Shown: positions 28,679-41,549, counted from the stretch's first letter. The stretch is DNA of 64,000 bases from Actinoalloteichus fjordicus (GCF_001941625.1 NZ_CP016076.1:6122001-6186000), one strand, 5' to 3'. Notes: generated by a model from the letters alone, not told the origin. Program-made: numbers and translations.

Positions 28679-30066
28679 CTCTCCAGCACCCGCTTCGCCT
28701 CATCGAGATCAATCCCCGGCAGGGCACGCCGTTCGGGAACCGTCAACGCCGGGAGATCGTTGAAGCCGATCGCCTTCTGATCAACGGAGAGCAGGAGGCG
28801 ACGCACCCGCGAGATCCGGCCACCGCCTGACTCACTCACGCGCGTCGTCCAATCCATGACCATCAGATCGGCTCGATCCAGCGCTGTGAGTACAACGGGC
28901 GAATGGCTCGACACGATCAACTGGACCAACGGCTCGCCCTGCCCGTCGTCGGCTGCCGGATCGGTCACCAGCCCTCTGAGAAGGCCCAGTAGCGCCTGCA
29001 GCCGCTGGGGAAAGATCCCGTTCTCCGGCTCCTCGAAGCAGACCAAACCCCGGTGATCTGGGTCGTGCAGCGCGGCAAGCAGAGCCAACACCCGTAGCGT
29101 GCCGTCCGATGCCACCCGTGCGCTGACCCGCCCCTCGTCGCGCGTAGTCAAGTACGTCTCCCACCGCCCCTGGGCCGCGTCCTCCTGAACCTCGACGCCA
29201 CTGAATCCCCGCACCACGGTCGCCAGCGCCGCCGCGATGTCGTCGAGCCCACTGCCGTACTCGTCCCGCGTAACCCGTTCGATCCTGCGCAGCACCTTCG
29301 CCAGATTGGCCCCGTTGGCACCGAGCACGTCCCCGCGCTGTTCCTGAGTGCTCGGTTGACGCAGCGCGGCCGGGTCCAACTGGAGGAACCGCCAGGACTC
29401 CAGCTCACGGCGCAGCGCAAACAAGGTCGGGAAGTCGGCTGCGGAGGTGATACTGGACAGCACGGTCGCCTCGGCCGCGTGCGCGGGAATCTGCCGAGCC
29501 CGCCCCTGCCTGCCCTCCTGGGAGATCGCGAACACCCGGTTTCCCTGGCCGTTGTCCTTCGTTGTAAGGAAGTCCGTCCGCCGGCCCGAGTAGCGGAGCT
29601 TCTCGGCCTTGAACGCCGGAGACGCCCGCACCGCACGAAGCCATTCGTCCTGCTTCGCAGGCAACGGGCGCACAGCCTCCTCCAACACCCGCGCGCGCGG
29701 GAAGCCGTCGGAGTCGGTGTGCAGTCCGATCTTCAGCTCATAGCGCAGCCGGGTGTGGCTCACCTCGATGTCCTCACCGAACGGGTCGACCGCCGTCGGC
29801 TCCAGCAGCACCTCCACTGCAAAGGACATCCGATCCGCCTGCGCGCCGCCCGCATAGCGGCGGAACAGCTCCGACAGCTCGCCCCGCGTGTCGGCGAAGG
29901 CGTCGAACAGTGACGGCGCGCTCACCAACCTGCGGAGGAGCTGCACCGCGTCGAACAGATTCGACTTGCCGCTCGCGTTCTGGCCGAGGACGACCAGGAA
30001 GGGAGGGAGGTCCAGGCCGAAGTCGGCGAAGGACTTGAACCCGTCGATCTCGATCCGGGTCAGCAC
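28675..30066 (-). CDS. AAA ATPase (AAA_21/OLD-like), likely defence protein
   Basis: 463 residues. Walker A GQNASGKSN (28-36), an insert of about 250 residues, Walker B GLVCFEEPENGIFP and the switch His in VSSHSPVVLTAL mark an SMC/OLD-type ABC ATPase as in AAA_21 proteins. It starts 31 bases after gatA, with AGGGGG upstream of its GTG, and its stop overlaps the DUF4276-like gene. It is thus embedded in the gat operon. It probably senses invading DNA or a phage protein and controls the partner; this is inferred from the family. Confidence 0.85.
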   Translation of the reverse strand: MLTRIEIDGFKSFADFGLDLPPFLVVLGQNASGKSNLFDAVQLLRRLVSAPSLFDAFADTRGELSELFRRYAGGAQADRMSFAVEVLLEPTAVDPFGEDIEVSHTRLRYELKIGLHTDSDGFPRARVLEEAVRPLPAKQDEWLRAVRASPAFKAEKLRYSGRRTDFLTTKDNGQGNRVFAISQEGRQGRARQIPAHAAEATVLSSITSAADFPTLFALRRELESWRFLQLDPAALRQPSTQEQRGDVLGANGANLAKVLRRIERVTRDEYGSGLDDIAAALATVVRGFSGVEVQEDAAQGRWETYLTTRDEGRVSARVASDGTLRVLALLAALHDPDHRGLVCFEEPENGIFPQRLQALLGLLRGLVTDPAADDGQGEPLVQLIVSSHSPVVLTALDRADLMVMDWTTRVSESGGGRISRVRRLLLSVDQKAIGFNDLPALTVPERRALPGIDLDEAKRVLES

Positions 30067-30097
30067 CGGGCACCCCCTCCCCCGTCGGTCACGGCCG

Positions 30098-31615
30098 TCA
30101 GACCGCCACGTCGGGAACGCGGTCGATCAAGGCGCCGTCGGCGGCCGCGTTGCGGGCGACCTCGTAGGCGGCGGCGACCCGGTACATCCGGTCGTCGGCC
30201 ATGGCAGGCGCCATGATCTGGAGGCCGACCGGCAGGCCGTCCTCGTCCGAGAGCCCGCTGGGGACGCTCAGCGCCGCGTTGCCCGCCAGGTTCGCCGGGA
30301 TGGTGCACAGGTCGGCCAGGTACATCGCCATCGGGTCGTCGGCCCGCTCGCCGATGCGGAACGCCGTGGTGGGCGTGGTCGGCGAGACCAGCACGTCGAC
30401 GTTCTCGAACGCGGCGGTGAAGTCGCGGGTGATCAGCGTCCGGACCTTCTGCGCCTGCCCGTAGTAGGCGTCGTAGTAGCCGGAGGACAGCGCGTAGGTG
30501 CCGAGCATGATCCGCCGCTTGACCTCGGGACCGAAGCCCGCCTCCCGCGTCAGGGACATGACCTCCTCGGCGCCCAGCTTCGGGTCGTCGCCGCCGACGC
30601 GCAGGCCGTAGCGCATGGCGTCGAAGCGGGCCAGGTTGGAGGAGCACTCGCTCGGCGCGATCAGGTAGTAGGCGCCCAGGGCGTAGTCGAAGTGCGGGCA
30701 GGAGACCTCGACGACGTCTGCGCCGAGGGCGGTGAGCTGCTTCACCGCCGCCTCGAAGGACCGCAGGACGCCGGGCTGGTAGCCGTCACCGGAGAACTCG
30801 CGGACCACGCCGACCCGGACCCCGCGCAGATCGCCTGCGGCGCCCTGCCTGGCCGCCGCGACGACCGGCGGAACCGGGGCGTCGATCGACGTGGAGTCCA
30901 TCGGGTCGTGTCCGGCGATCACCTCGTGCAGCAGTGCGGCGTCCAGGACGGTGCGCGCGCAGGGGCCTGCCTGGTCGAGCGAGGAGGAGAAGGCGACGAG
31001 CCCGTGCCGGGAGACTCCGCCGTAGGTGGGCTTCACACCGACCGTGCCGGTCACCGAGCCGGGCTGGCGGATCGAGCCGCCCGTGTCGGTGCCGATCGCC
31101 AGCGGGGCCTCGAAGGCCGCCAGCGAGGCCGACGAGCCGCCGCCCGACCCGCCGGGGATGCGGTCGGTGTCCCACGGGTTGCGGGTCACCCCGTACGCCG
31201 AGTTCTCGGTGGAGGAGCCCATGGCGAACTCGTCCATGTTGGTCTTGCCGAGCACGATCACGCCCGCCGCGTGCAGCCGGGCCGTCACCGTGGCGTCATA
31301 CGGCGGGCGCCAGCCCTCCAGCATCTTCGAACCACAGGTGGTCGGGATGCCCTTGGTGGTCAGCACGTCCTTGAGCGCCAGCGGAACCCCCGCGAGCGGC
31401 GAGACCGGTGCCGTGCCCGCGTCGAGGGCCTCGTCCACCTGGCGGGCGGCGGCGAGCGCGCCCTCGGTGTCGACGTGCAGGAACGCGTTGATCCGCCCGT
31501 CGACTGCCTGGATGCGGTCCAGGTGGGCCTGGGTCACCTCGACCGAGGTGACCTCCCTGGCATGAATCCTGGCGGCCAGCTCGGCCGCGGTGAGCCGGAT
31601 CAACGGGCTGTTCAC
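30098..31615 (-). CDS. gatA: Asp/Glu-tRNA amidotransferase subunit A (GatA)
   Basis: GatA is the glutaminase that frees ammonia for amidation of Asp- or Glu-tRNA. The 505-residue amidase-signature protein has the triad Lys82 (LALKDVL), cis-Ser157 (PGGSGGGSS) and nucleophile Ser181 ([10 protein letters not shown]). The GTG start overlaps the gatC stop by 4 bases. Next on the strand come the inserted ATPase cassette, a small membrane protein and gatB. Confidence 0.97.
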   Translation of the reverse strand: MNSPLIRLTAAELAARIHAREVTSVEVTQAHLDRIQAVDGRINAFLHVDTEGALAAARQVDEALDAGTAPVSPLAGVPLALKDVLTTKGIPTTCGSKMLEGWRPPYDATVTARLHAAGVIVLGKTNMDEFAMGSSTENSAYGVTRNPWDTDRIPGGSGGGSSASLAAFEAPLAIGTDTGGSIRQPGSVTGTVGVKPTYGGVSRHGLVAFSSSLDQAGPCARTVLDAALLHEVIAGHDPMDSTSIDAPVPPVVAAARQGAAGDLRGVRVGVVREFSGDGYQPGVLRSFEAAVKQLTALGADVVEVSCPHFDYALGAYYLIAPSECSSNLARFDAMRYGLRVGGDDPKLGAEEVMSLTREAGFGPEVKRRIMLGTYALSSGYYDAYYGQAQKVRTLITRDFTAAFENVDVLVSPTTPTTAFRIGERADDPMAMYLADLCTIPANLAGNAALSVPSGLSDEDGLPVGLQIMAPAMADDRMYRVAAAYEVARNAAADGALIDRVPDVAV

Positions 31616-31911
31616 TGCTCCTCCCCGAGGATGCGCGGGACGCGGAAGCGGTTCTCCTCGACGGCGGGCGCGCCGCCGAGTGCCTCCTGGCGGGTGAGAC
31701 CCGGCCGGATCACGTCGTCCCGGAAGACGTTGGTGACCGGCACGGCGTGTGAGGTCGGCGGGATGTCGTCGGCGGCGACCTCCCCGACCTGGGCGACCGA
31801 CCGCAGAATGACGTCGAGCTGGCCCGCGAACGTGTCCAACTCGTCGTCGGTCACGGCCAGCCTGGCCAGCCGAGCGAGGTGCGCGACCTCGTCACGGGAG
31901 ATGCTGGGCAC
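31612..31911 (-). CDS. gatC: Asp/Glu-tRNA amidotransferase subunit C (GatC)
   Basis: GatC is the small subunit that wraps the GatA-GatB interface. 99 residues: [33 protein letters not shown] at the N-terminus and [18 protein letters not shown] and FRVPRIL near the C-terminus, as in the family. It is the first gene of the gat operon; the stop overlaps gatA. It is divergent from the ACT-domain gene. Confidence 0.96.
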   Translation of the reverse strand: MPSISRDEVAHLARLARLAVTDDELDTFAGQLDVILRSVAQVGEVAADDIPPTSHAVPVTNVFRDDVIRPGLTRQEALGGAPAVEENRFRVPRILGEEQ

Positions 31912-32172
31912 TGGAAAGCCCCCCTGGTCGCGGTGAGTGTGCGAGACCTCGCGAGTCTATTGGGCAGCCCCGCGCAGGTCGTCGCGGGTCGCATCCGACC
32001 GTCACGGTGTGGACTTCCGCCAGCCTGCGGATGAAAATTTCGTTCCAAACTCTGATCGAACTCGGTCGGGCGATCTATCCGACGGTGTGGTCTGCCATGA
32101 TTTCGGCCGACGGCGGTGGTGCGGCAGTCGGCTTCACGAGAAGTCGAGGCCGCGCCGTAGGTGAGGTCGAGA

Positions 32173-32928
32173 ATGGTCATCGACTCCGATTCGGACCACG
32201 ATGAACGAATGGGATCCGCCGGTCGTGGCGCGGACGGCGAGGTTCCGCGCAGGCAACAGGAGGCGTTGGGACCCGTGTCCTTCCTGATCCGCGTGCAACT
32301 GCCCGACCAGCCGGGAAAGCTGGGCGCGGTCGCGAGCGCGCTGGGCACGGTGGGTGCCGACATCCTGAGCGTCGACGTCGTCGAGCGCGGCGCGGGACTG
32401 GCCATCGACGACCTGGTGGTGGAGCTGCCCTCCGGCAGGCTCCCCGACGTGCTGATCACAGCGGCCGAGTCGGTGGACGGCGTCGAGGTCGACGCCGTGC
32501 GGCCCTATGCAGGCGTGCTCGACACCTACCGAGAGCTGGAACTGATCGAGGAGGTGGCCGCCAACCCGCGTCAAGGGTTGGACGTGTTCGCCGAGGGGGT
32601 GCCCCGGATCATCCGCGCGGGCTGGGCCGTGGTGTTCGCCGAGAACGGCGACGGCGCGTTCCGACTCGCCGCCAGTGCGGCGGCACCGGAGACCCGCTCG
32701 ATGAATCTGCCGTGGATGCCCCTGCACAAGTCGCTCGTGCTCGACGGCGAGGAGGACTGGGTGCCCGAGACCTGGCGGGAGCTGGGCACCGAACTCGCCG
32801 CCACCCCGTTGGGCAGGCCGGAGCGTGCCCTGCTGGTCGGCAGGCCGGGCGGCCCCATGTTCCGCGCCTCCGAGGTCGCGAGACTTGCTCACCTCACCGG
32901 AATCGTCTCCAGCCTGCTGCCGCGCTGA
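32173..32928 (+). CDS. ACT-domain protein (Rv3013 type)
   Basis: 251 residues. An ACT domain at about 40-110 (VSFLIRVQLPDQPGKLGAVASALGTVGADILSVDVVE) suggests amino-acid binding; the rest (VIRAGWAVVFAEN-type segment, then HKSLVLDGEEDWVPETWRELG) is a conserved actinobacterial extension without assigned activity. ATG 32173 is chosen with GAGG upstream; GTG 32161 is possible. It occupies the same place, divergent from gatC, as Rv3013 in M. tuberculosis (from memory). Its ligand is unknown. Confidence 0.75.
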   Translation: MVIDSDSDHDERMGSAGRGADGEVPRRQQEALGPVSFLIRVQLPDQPGKLGAVASALGTVGADILSVDVVERGAGLAIDDLVVELPSGRLPDVLITAAESVDGVEVDAVRPYAGVLDTYRELELIEEVAANPRQGLDVFAEGVPRIIRAGWAVVFAENGDGAFRLAASAAAPETRSMNLPWMPLHKSLVLDGEEDWVPETWRELGTELAATPLGRPERALLVGRPGGPMFRASEVARLAHLTGIVSSLLPR

Positions 32929-33068
32929 GGCGGGGTGGATTGCGCGGGGGCACCGCGCGGCACGCACCGACGGTGCGGTCTTCGACGACTAGCCTAGGAG
33001 GGCTCCGAGCCCGCGACTCACCTCGAGTCGGACTCCAAGCCCCCGTACGAGGAGGTTCGTCGACTCCC

Positions 33069-34247
33069 ATGGACCGCGCCACGCCGGACGGCCTCGCCGT
33101 ATCGCCCTCCTCGATCGTCGTAGAACTCGACGCGACCGGTCGGGACAGCGGCGTCGAGCTGGAGGAACCGAACGAGATTCAGCATCCCTTCGATCCTGAA
33201 CGAATCGACGTCGTCACCAGGACGCCGACCGTGTCGCTGTTGTTGTCCCGGATCAAGCGAGGCAGCATCGATCTCGCGCCGGACTTTCAGCGAAAAGCGG
33301 GTCTCTGGACAGAGAAGGCACAGAGCAGGCTCATCGAGTCGCTCCTGCTGCGAATCCCGCTGCCCACCTTCTACGCGGCCGAGAACGAGGGCGAGACCTG
33401 GTCCATCGTCGACGGGATCCAGCGGCTGACCACCATCGCCAGGTTCATCGAGCCCGCAAGCGTCGACATCAGCCCGCTCAGGCTCTCCGATCTGGAGTAT
33501 CTGCGGGAGTATGAAGGTTTTCGCTTCAACCAGCTCCCTGGGCGTCTGATGACCCGGCTGGAGGAGACCGAGGTGGTGTTGCATCTCATCCGGCACACGA
33601 CGCCGGAAGAGGTGAAGTTCAACGTCTTCGGCCGGATCAACACCGGCGGACTCGTGCTGTCCCAGCAGGAGTTGCGCCACGCCCTCATCCCCGGCGCGGC
33701 CCGCGCGCTGCTGTCCGCTCTCGCCCAGAGCCCGAAGTTCCTGACCGCGACAGCCCGCAGCGTCTCCCCGAGTCGGATGGCCGACCGGGAGATGGCTCTC
33801 CGGTTCCTCGCGTTTCGGCGAGCCAACCCACAGGAGTATTCGGAGCAGGACTTCGACGCCTTCCTGCGCAAGACCATGTGGGAGTTGAACTCGGAGACGG
33901 AAGCCGAGCGATCGAGACTGGCCGCCGAGTTCGACGCGGCAATGACCTGTGCCCATGACCTCTTCAGCTACCACACATTCCGCAAACAGGCCCTCGGGCA
34001 GCGTGGGCGCAATCCCATCAACAAGGCCCTGTTCGAGGCCACCTCGGTGAACCTGGCAAGCCGAACCCCCGCACAGCGCAGCACACTGGTCGCCAAAAAA
34101 AACATCGTGAATGACGATGTGGTCGAGCTTCTCGCCGACCCGGTCTTCGAACGGGCGATCTCAGTCGGCACCGGAGATGTCGGTAAGGTGCGCGCGAGAT
34201 TTCAGATGTTCGACGAAGTGCTGCGTCGACACGACGGGACCGCGTGA
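33069..34247 (+). CDS. DUF262 (ParB/GmrS-like) protein of a defence cassette
   Basis: 392 residues. The N-terminal DUF262 domain is clear: DFQRKAGLWTEKAQSRLIESLLLRIPLPTFY (72-102), VDGIQRLTT (114-122; the usual DGQQRLTT with Ile for Gln) and FGRINTGGLVLSQQELRHAL. This is the ParB-like NTPase/nuclease fold of GmrS-type proteins. The ATG has AGGAGG 13 bases upstream, rather far. Its stop overlaps the start of the ATPase gene. It is gene 1 of a three-gene unit and likely acts in anti-phage defence; this is inferred from family and context. Confidence 0.85.
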   Translation: MDRATPDGLAVSPSSIVVELDATGRDSGVELEEPNEIQHPFDPERIDVVTRTPTVSLLLSRIKRGSIDLAPDFQRKAGLWTEKAQSRLIESLLLRIPLPTFYAAENEGETWSIVDGIQRLTTIARFIEPASVDISPLRLSDLEYLREYEGFRFNQLPGRLMTRLEETEVVLHLIRHTTPEEVKFNVFGRINTGGLVLSQQELRHALIPGAARALLSALAQSPKFLTATARSVSPSRMADREMALRFLAFRRANPQEYSEQDFDAFLRKTMWELNSETEAERSRLAAEFDAAMTCAHDLFSYHTFRKQALGQRGRNPINKALFEATSVNLASRTPAQRSTLVAKKNIVNDDVVELLADPVFERAISVGTGDVGKVRARFQMFDEVLRRHDGTA

Positions 34248-35365
34248 TGCTCCGCCACCTCACCCTGAGACATTTCAAGGCCTTCGCCACGCTGGCCCTG
34301 CCCCTGGGGCCCTTCACGTTGCTCTCGGGGCTCAACTCCTCCGGTAAGAGCAGCGTCCTTCAGGCGATCGCCCTGTTGCGGCAGTCCTTCACGTCGGGTG
34401 TGCTCGGCTCGGACGATACGCATCTCGGCCTGCTCCTCAACGGTGAGTTCGTCGAGTTGGGCAGGGGGCAGGACGTTCGGCACGAGGCGTGGAGCGGCGC
34501 AGGAGAGATCGAGATCGGCCTCGCCGACGACTCGAACGTCTCATACCGATGGTCGGCGGGCTACGGAGCCGAGGACGACCTGCTGGAACTCACCCACAGT
34601 CCTGCGGAGGAGGTCTACCGCAGACTGAGCCCGTTTGCCGATGGATTCCAGTATCTGCGAGCGGACCGCATCTCCCCAGCAGTGAGTTACCCGCGCTCTC
34701 ATGATGCGGCGGTACGGCGACGCTCACTCGGCGCGCGGGGCGAGCACACGGTCAATTATCTGCGGAACCATCAGGATGATTCGATCGCAGGCCCTCGGCT
34801 CCGCCATCCTACGACGACGTCGACAACCCTGTTGAGTCAGGCCGAGGCCTGGCTCGGTCATCTTTGTCCCGGTGCAAGTCTCTCGGCCACGGGAATCGAC
34901 GGCACGGACAGTGTGCGGCTCTCCTACCAGTTCGGCGGCGGCGCGGGCCTGTCCTCCAGCAACCCATACCGCCCGACGAACGTCGGTTTCGGACTCACCT
35001 ACGCGCTTCCGATCATCGTGGCCTGTCTCACCGCCGTACCAGGCAGCTTGATCATGCTGGAGAATCCCGAGGCGCATCTACACCCCCGGGGGCAGTCGAT
35101 GATGACGGAGCTGGCCTGCCGCGCTGTGGCGAACGGAGCGCAACTCATCGTCGAGACCCATAGCGACCATGTGTTGAACGCGGTCCGTCTCGCCGTGAAG
35201 CGCGATCTGCTCTCCACCGGAGACGTCCGGCTCCACTACTTCGAGCAGACGAGGGAGGGCCCGCAGGTGCGGACTCCAGAACTGAAGGCGAACGGGGCCT
35301 TGACCGAGTGGCCGGACGGGTTCTTCGACGAATGGGATCGTTCGCTCGACGAGCTTCTGGACTAA
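34247..35365 (+). CDS. DUF3696-type AAA ATPase
   Basis: 372 residues. Walker A GLNSSGKSS (28-36), Walker B GSLIMLENPEAHLHP and the switch His in ETHSDHVLNAV define the ATPase; the DUF3696-like C-terminal part (DVRLHYFEQTREGPQV to WPDGFFDEWDRSL) is typical. ATG 34247 overlaps the DUF262 stop codon (TGATG); GTG 34244 is also possible. It probably drives or gates the DUF262 protein. The same DUF262-DUF3696 pairing occurs in predicted defence operons. Confidence 0.85.
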   Translation: MLRHLTLRHFKAFATLALPLGPFTLLSGLNSSGKSSVLQAIALLRQSFTSGVLGSDDTHLGLLLNGEFVELGRGQDVRHEAWSGAGEIEIGLADDSNVSYRWSAGYGAEDDLLELTHSPAEEVYRRLSPFADGFQYLRADRISPAVSYPRSHDAAVRRRSLGARGEHTVNYLRNHQDDSIAGPRLRHPTTTSTTLLSQAEAWLGHLCPGASLSATGIDGTDSVRLSYQFGGGAGLSSSNPYRPTNVGFGLTYALPIIVACLTAVPGSLIMLENPEAHLHPRGQSMMTELACRAVANGAQLIVETHSDHVLNAVRLAVKRDLLSTGDVRLHYFEQTREGPQVRTPELKANGALTEWPDGFFDEWDRSLDELLD

Positions 35366-35378
35366 CGGAGACGACGCC

Positions 35379-36290
35379 GTGCCGATCCTGATCTGTCTAA
35401 ACGAGCTCTCGTGCACGACGTCGAATCGTCGGCAGGACGTGGACGCGGCGATGGCCGAGCTCGTCGACGTAGTGCGCGAGATCAACAAACGCAGGCCGGG
35501 CGCCGCACTGGTGACTCCTGAGAGGCTGCCCGCTATCGAGCTTTGTCCTGGCTACCCGATGGCCAAGTGGGCAGCCGATACCCGCAATCTGGATCAATGG
35601 CGCTTCCTGAGGCGAAGACAGGACCGCTCGCCGGTCACCTTCGCCGACATCGTGCCGCCGGAGATCGCTTCCCGAGTCGACTATCGCCATCTCGGGCGCC
35701 CGGCCGCCGGACTGGCGGCTGCGGACATCAGCGACGGTATCGCTGTGAGTCTGCCGGTGGACGATGCCTGGACAGAATCGGGAGTGGAAGTCACCCGAAT
35801 CGCGATCGATGAGCAGGAGAGCAGACTCACTGAAGACGCCGTACAGGTTCGGCATGCATCCCACTGTGACCATGTCTCCACACACCGAGACTGGTTGAGC
35901 ACGGCTGGCGTCACCACGATTCTCACCGGTGACGATCTCTGGCGACTGCGCGCGGAGCACTTTCCCGATGTGGAGTTCCTGCCACGCGTCGAGGACGATC
36001 TCGCCAAGTTGGACCGTTGTTGGGTACACCCCGTCCGAACAGTGCTGGCCAAGGTTCAGCAGTCGGTCTCCGACTGGAATCCCGAGATCAGGCCGCAGCC
36101 AGCGTGGCAGACGTTCATCTCCCCAGAAGCCGAGCAGCGCAAGCGGCTCTGCTCTTTCACCGATGTCGACGGCACAAGCCAGGTCTTCGACCAGCATGCT
36201 CGATTCACTCCCGGCGCCGGAAGACTCCACTTCCGGCTGGTGGCCGAGAACCGGACCGCCCGCGTGGGCTACATCGGGAAAAAGCTCTGA
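35379..36290 (+). CDS. Third gene of the DUF262/ATPase cassette
   Basis: 303 residues with no domain I can name. It starts 13 bases after the ATPase stop, GTG with GGAG 9 bases upstream. The N-terminus reads MPILICLNELSCTTSNRR. The middle has HASHCDHVSTHRDWL. The C-terminus has FTPGAGRLHFRLVAENRTARVGYIGKKL. It may be the Menshen NsnC-like third component of DUF262/DUF3696 systems, by gene order only; a structure-based search would settle the fold. Confidence 0.6.
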   Translation: MPILICLNELSCTTSNRRQDVDAAMAELVDVVREINKRRPGAALVTPERLPAIELCPGYPMAKWAADTRNLDQWRFLRRRQDRSPVTFADIVPPEIASRVDYRHLGRPAAGLAAADISDGIAVSLPVDDAWTESGVEVTRIAIDEQESRLTEDAVQVRHASHCDHVSTHRDWLSTAGVTTILTGDDLWRLRAEHFPDVEFLPRVEDDLAKLDRCWVHPVRTVLAKVQQSVSDWNPEIRPQPAWQTFISPEAEQRKRLCSFTDVDGTSQVFDQHARFTPGAGRLHFRLVAENRTARVGYIGKKL

Positions 36291-36301
36291 GCCTCCAGTC
36301 C

Positions 36302-36315
36302 CGTCAGGCCTGACG
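36302..36315. repeat. 14-bp perfect palindrome after the cassette
   Basis: CGTCAGGCCTGACG has no loop, so it is a binding-site type palindrome rather than a terminator. It lies 12 bases past the last cassette gene. Confidence 0.45.
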
Positions 36316-36434
36316 CCTGCTCGTACCGCGTGATGACCGTGTCCGCAGGCGAACCGAACACTGTGAACGGCATCACGACAGAGGCTTCCGCGTCACTCGC
36401 GGAACCTGCTGAACCGGTGGTGCCCACCGTCGGC

Positions 36435-36867
36435 TCAGTCGAGCAGCGACTCGGTCCTCAGATCAGGGGCCACCGCCGCGATCCGATCGACGTCACGGTC
36501 CTTGTGCACCAGGATCGCCTCGGTCCGAATAGCGACCGACGCGATCAGGCAGTCGACCATCGATCGGATCGTATGCCCGAACCTCCGAACGTTCCGATAC
36601 AGATCAGCCGCATAGTGAAAGTCGATCGCCGGATCGACGCCGAGCAGCCGCAGCCGATTGAGCACTGATGCGATGCGCAAGCCGCCGCAGGCCGTTCGCC
36701 CCGGCCCGCCGTTCCATCAGCACAGGATCAGTCGTGGCGATCTGGGCCGGCTCCGCCGCCGGTTCGGTGAACCGCTCGTGCGCGACGCCGGGGCGGTCGG
36801 TCAGGACATCGATCCACACTGAGCTGTCGATCAGACAGGCGTTATCAGTGTTCGGGCGCCTCGGCAC
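36435..36867 (-). pseudogene. vapC: VapC PIN-domain toxin broken by a frameshift
   Basis: The N-terminal half (ACLIDSSVWIDVLTDRPG; ATTDPVLMERRAGANGL) and the C-terminal half (RIASVLNRLRLLGVDPAIDFHYAADL; SMVDCLIASVAIRTEAILVHKDRDVDRIA) are both clear PIN-domain sequences but lie in different frames, joined near 36670-36690 by a one-base shift. All four conserved acidic residues are present across the two halves. The most likely start is GTG 36867 inside vapB. It is probably an inactivated toxin; a sequencing error or programmed shift cannot be excluded from one sequence. Confidence 0.75.
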
Positions 36868-37051
36868 GCATCTCGTCGAGATCGCCGTCCCATCCGACAC
36901 CCCGTAGGGCGAGCAGTTCCTCGGTGGCGATCCTCGGCTCGACCAGTCGCCGCAGCGCCAGATCCACTGCTTCGCGTTTCGTGGCGACGTTGTGCCGTCT
37001 CATCGCCTCGGCAACCGGTTCGTCGTCAAGATCGAGGTAGGTGCGGCTCAT
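36845..37051 (-). CDS. vapB: VapB antitoxin
   Basis: 68 residues: MSRTYLDLDDEPVAEAMRRH with VATKREAVDLALRRLVEP, the ribbon-helix-helix type VapB signature, then an acidic C-terminal tail that would wrap a PIN toxin. ATG 37051; GTG 37066 is an in-frame alternative. It overlaps the start of the broken vapC and lies beside the DUF262/ATPase cassette. The antitoxin frame is intact although its toxin is not, which fits loss of an unneeded toxin. Confidence 0.8.
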   Translation of the reverse strand: MSRTYLDLDDEPVAEAMRRHNVATKREAVDLALRRLVEPRIATEELLALRGVGWDGDLDEMRAEAPEH

Positions 37052-37105
37052 ACGCCGACACTGCACCGCTGGGACGTTTCAGACCAGACCGAAGCGATCA
37101 ATCGG

Positions 37106-39969
<2,864 letters not shown>

Positions 39970-40181
39970 CTAGTCGCGACCACCGACGCGCGAGGCCGCA
40001 GCCCGCCGAGCTCACACCCGGAAGTGTGCAGGCGCGTCCCCGTCCATCCGGCGAAGGCTTTCGTGCGAGCCGGGGAAAGGGCTCGGTGAAGGCACCGAAG
40101 GCGCCGAGAAGGCTGACGAGTCGACCCGGACGAAACAGAATGAAAGAGGCGAGGTGGAGCTCGACCCGGCATTCTGATCGA

Positions 40182-41549
40182 ATGGACGGCACATTACTCA
40201 ACATCCTCCTCATCCTGGTGTTCATCCTCATCGGCGGCTTCTTCGCGGCATCGGAGATCGCACTCGTCTCGCTGCGGGGCAGCCAGGTCCGAGCGATGGC
40301 GGGCAAGGGTCGGAGAGGCGAGAAGGTCGCCAAGCTGCACGGCGACTCAAACCGCTTCCTGTCCTCGGTGCAGATCGGCGTCACGATCGCGGGCTTCTTC
40401 GCCTCCGCGTTCGGCGGCGCGACGCTGGCCGTCGAGCTCCAGCCCGTCCTGGTGGGCTGGGGCGTGCCGGAGGGGCTGTCCAGCACGTTGTCGCTGGTGT
40501 TGATCACCATCGTCATCTCGTACTTCTCCCTGGTCCTCGGCGAGCTCGTGCCTAAACGCCTGGCCCTGCAGAAGTCCGAGGGCGTGTCGCTGTTCGTGGC
40601 GCCGGTGCTGGACCGCATCGCCGGAATCACCCGACCGGTGATCTGGCTGCTGTCCCACTCGACGAACCTCGTCGTCCGGCTGTTCGGCCTGGACCCTCGT
40701 CAGCAGAACGAGGAGGTCACCGAGGAGGAGCTTCGCGAGATGGTGAGCACGCACCGGCAGCTCAGCGCCGAGGAGCGGCGCGTGCTGGTGGACGTGTTCG
40801 AAGCGACCGACCGCACCGTCAACCAGGTCATGGTGCCCAGGACCGAGGTCACCTTCCTCGAAGCCACCGTGCCGCTGATCGAGGCGGCCGGGGAGATCAT
40901 CGACCAGCCGCATTCCCGGTATCCCGTGATCGGCGAGTCCGCCGACGACGTCCTGGGCTTCGTCCATGTCCGCGACGTCCTCACCGCCGTCCAGCGGGGC
41001 GCCGACGGGCTGCGGGTCGGGGACGTCGTCCGGGAGATCGCGCTGCTGCCCGGCAGCAAGGAACTGCTGCCCGCCCTGTCTCAGCTGCGGCGTTCCGGAT
41101 CGCATCTGGCCGTGGTCGTCGACGAGTACGGCGGCACCGACGGCATCGTCACCCTGGAGGACCTGGTCGAGGAGCTGGTGGGCGAGATCCAGGACGAGTA
41201 CGACCCCGAGCTGCGGCCAGGAGCGCAGGCCAGGGCCGGGGTGATCGAGGTCGACGGAATGCTGCGTCACGACGAGGTGCTGGAGAGTGCGGGCCTCACG
41301 CTGCCGGAGGGGCCCTACTCCACCCTCGCGGGCTTCCTGCTGTTCCGACTCGGTCGGATTCCCGCGCCGGGCGATTCGATGGAGGCGCTGGAACGGCGTT
41401 TCGTCGTCACCGAGATGGACGGCAGGCGGATCACCAGAATCCGGATCGAGCCGATTCCCGGCCGCACCGGCGGGCCTGCGGCCGACGGCACCTCGGGCGG
41501 GGCGGACCCCACGGGCACCGCGCGCAACCGCCGTCCCGCCGACGACTGA
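40182..41549 (+). CDS. CNNM/HlyC-type membrane protein with CBS domains
   Basis: 455 residues: N-terminal DUF21 transmembrane domain ([45 protein letters not shown]), two CBS domains ([43 protein letters not shown]) and a C-terminal CorC/HlyC domain ([20 protein letters not shown] to [12 protein letters not shown]). The family is linked to Mg2+/cation homeostasis. ATG 40182 has no strong ribosome site; the open frame continues upstream but without hydrophobic start features. It diverges from ligA. Confidence 0.88.
   Translation: MDGTLLNILLILVFILIGGFFAASEIALVSLRGSQVRAMAGKGRRGEKVAKLHGDSNRFLSSVQIGVTIAGFFASAFGGATLAVELQPVLVGWGVPEGLSSTLSLVLITIVISYFSLVLGELVPKRLALQKSEGVSLFVAPVLDRIAGITRPVIWLLSHSTNLVVRLFGLDPRQQNEEVTEEELREMVSTHRQLSAEERRVLVDVFEATDRTVNQVMVPRTEVTFLEATVPLIEAAGEIIDQPHSRYPVIGESADDVLGFVHVRDVLTAVQRGADGLRVGDVVREIALLPGSKELLPALSQLRRSGSHLAVVVDEYGGTDGIVTLEDLVEELVGEIQDEYDPELRPGAQARAGVIEVDGMLRHDEVLESAGLTLPEGPYSTLAGFLLFRLGRIPAPGDSMEALERRFVVTEMDGRRITRIRIEPIPGRTGGPAADGTSGGADPTGTARNRRPADD

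Noticed and set aside
36302-36315. Palindrome as terminator of the defence cassette
   Set aside because: It has no loop and no T run, so it fits a protein-binding site better.
36330-36668. Plus-strand 112-codon frame after the DUF262 cassette
   Set aside because: It is antisense to the vapC remnant, which has clear PIN-domain sequence.
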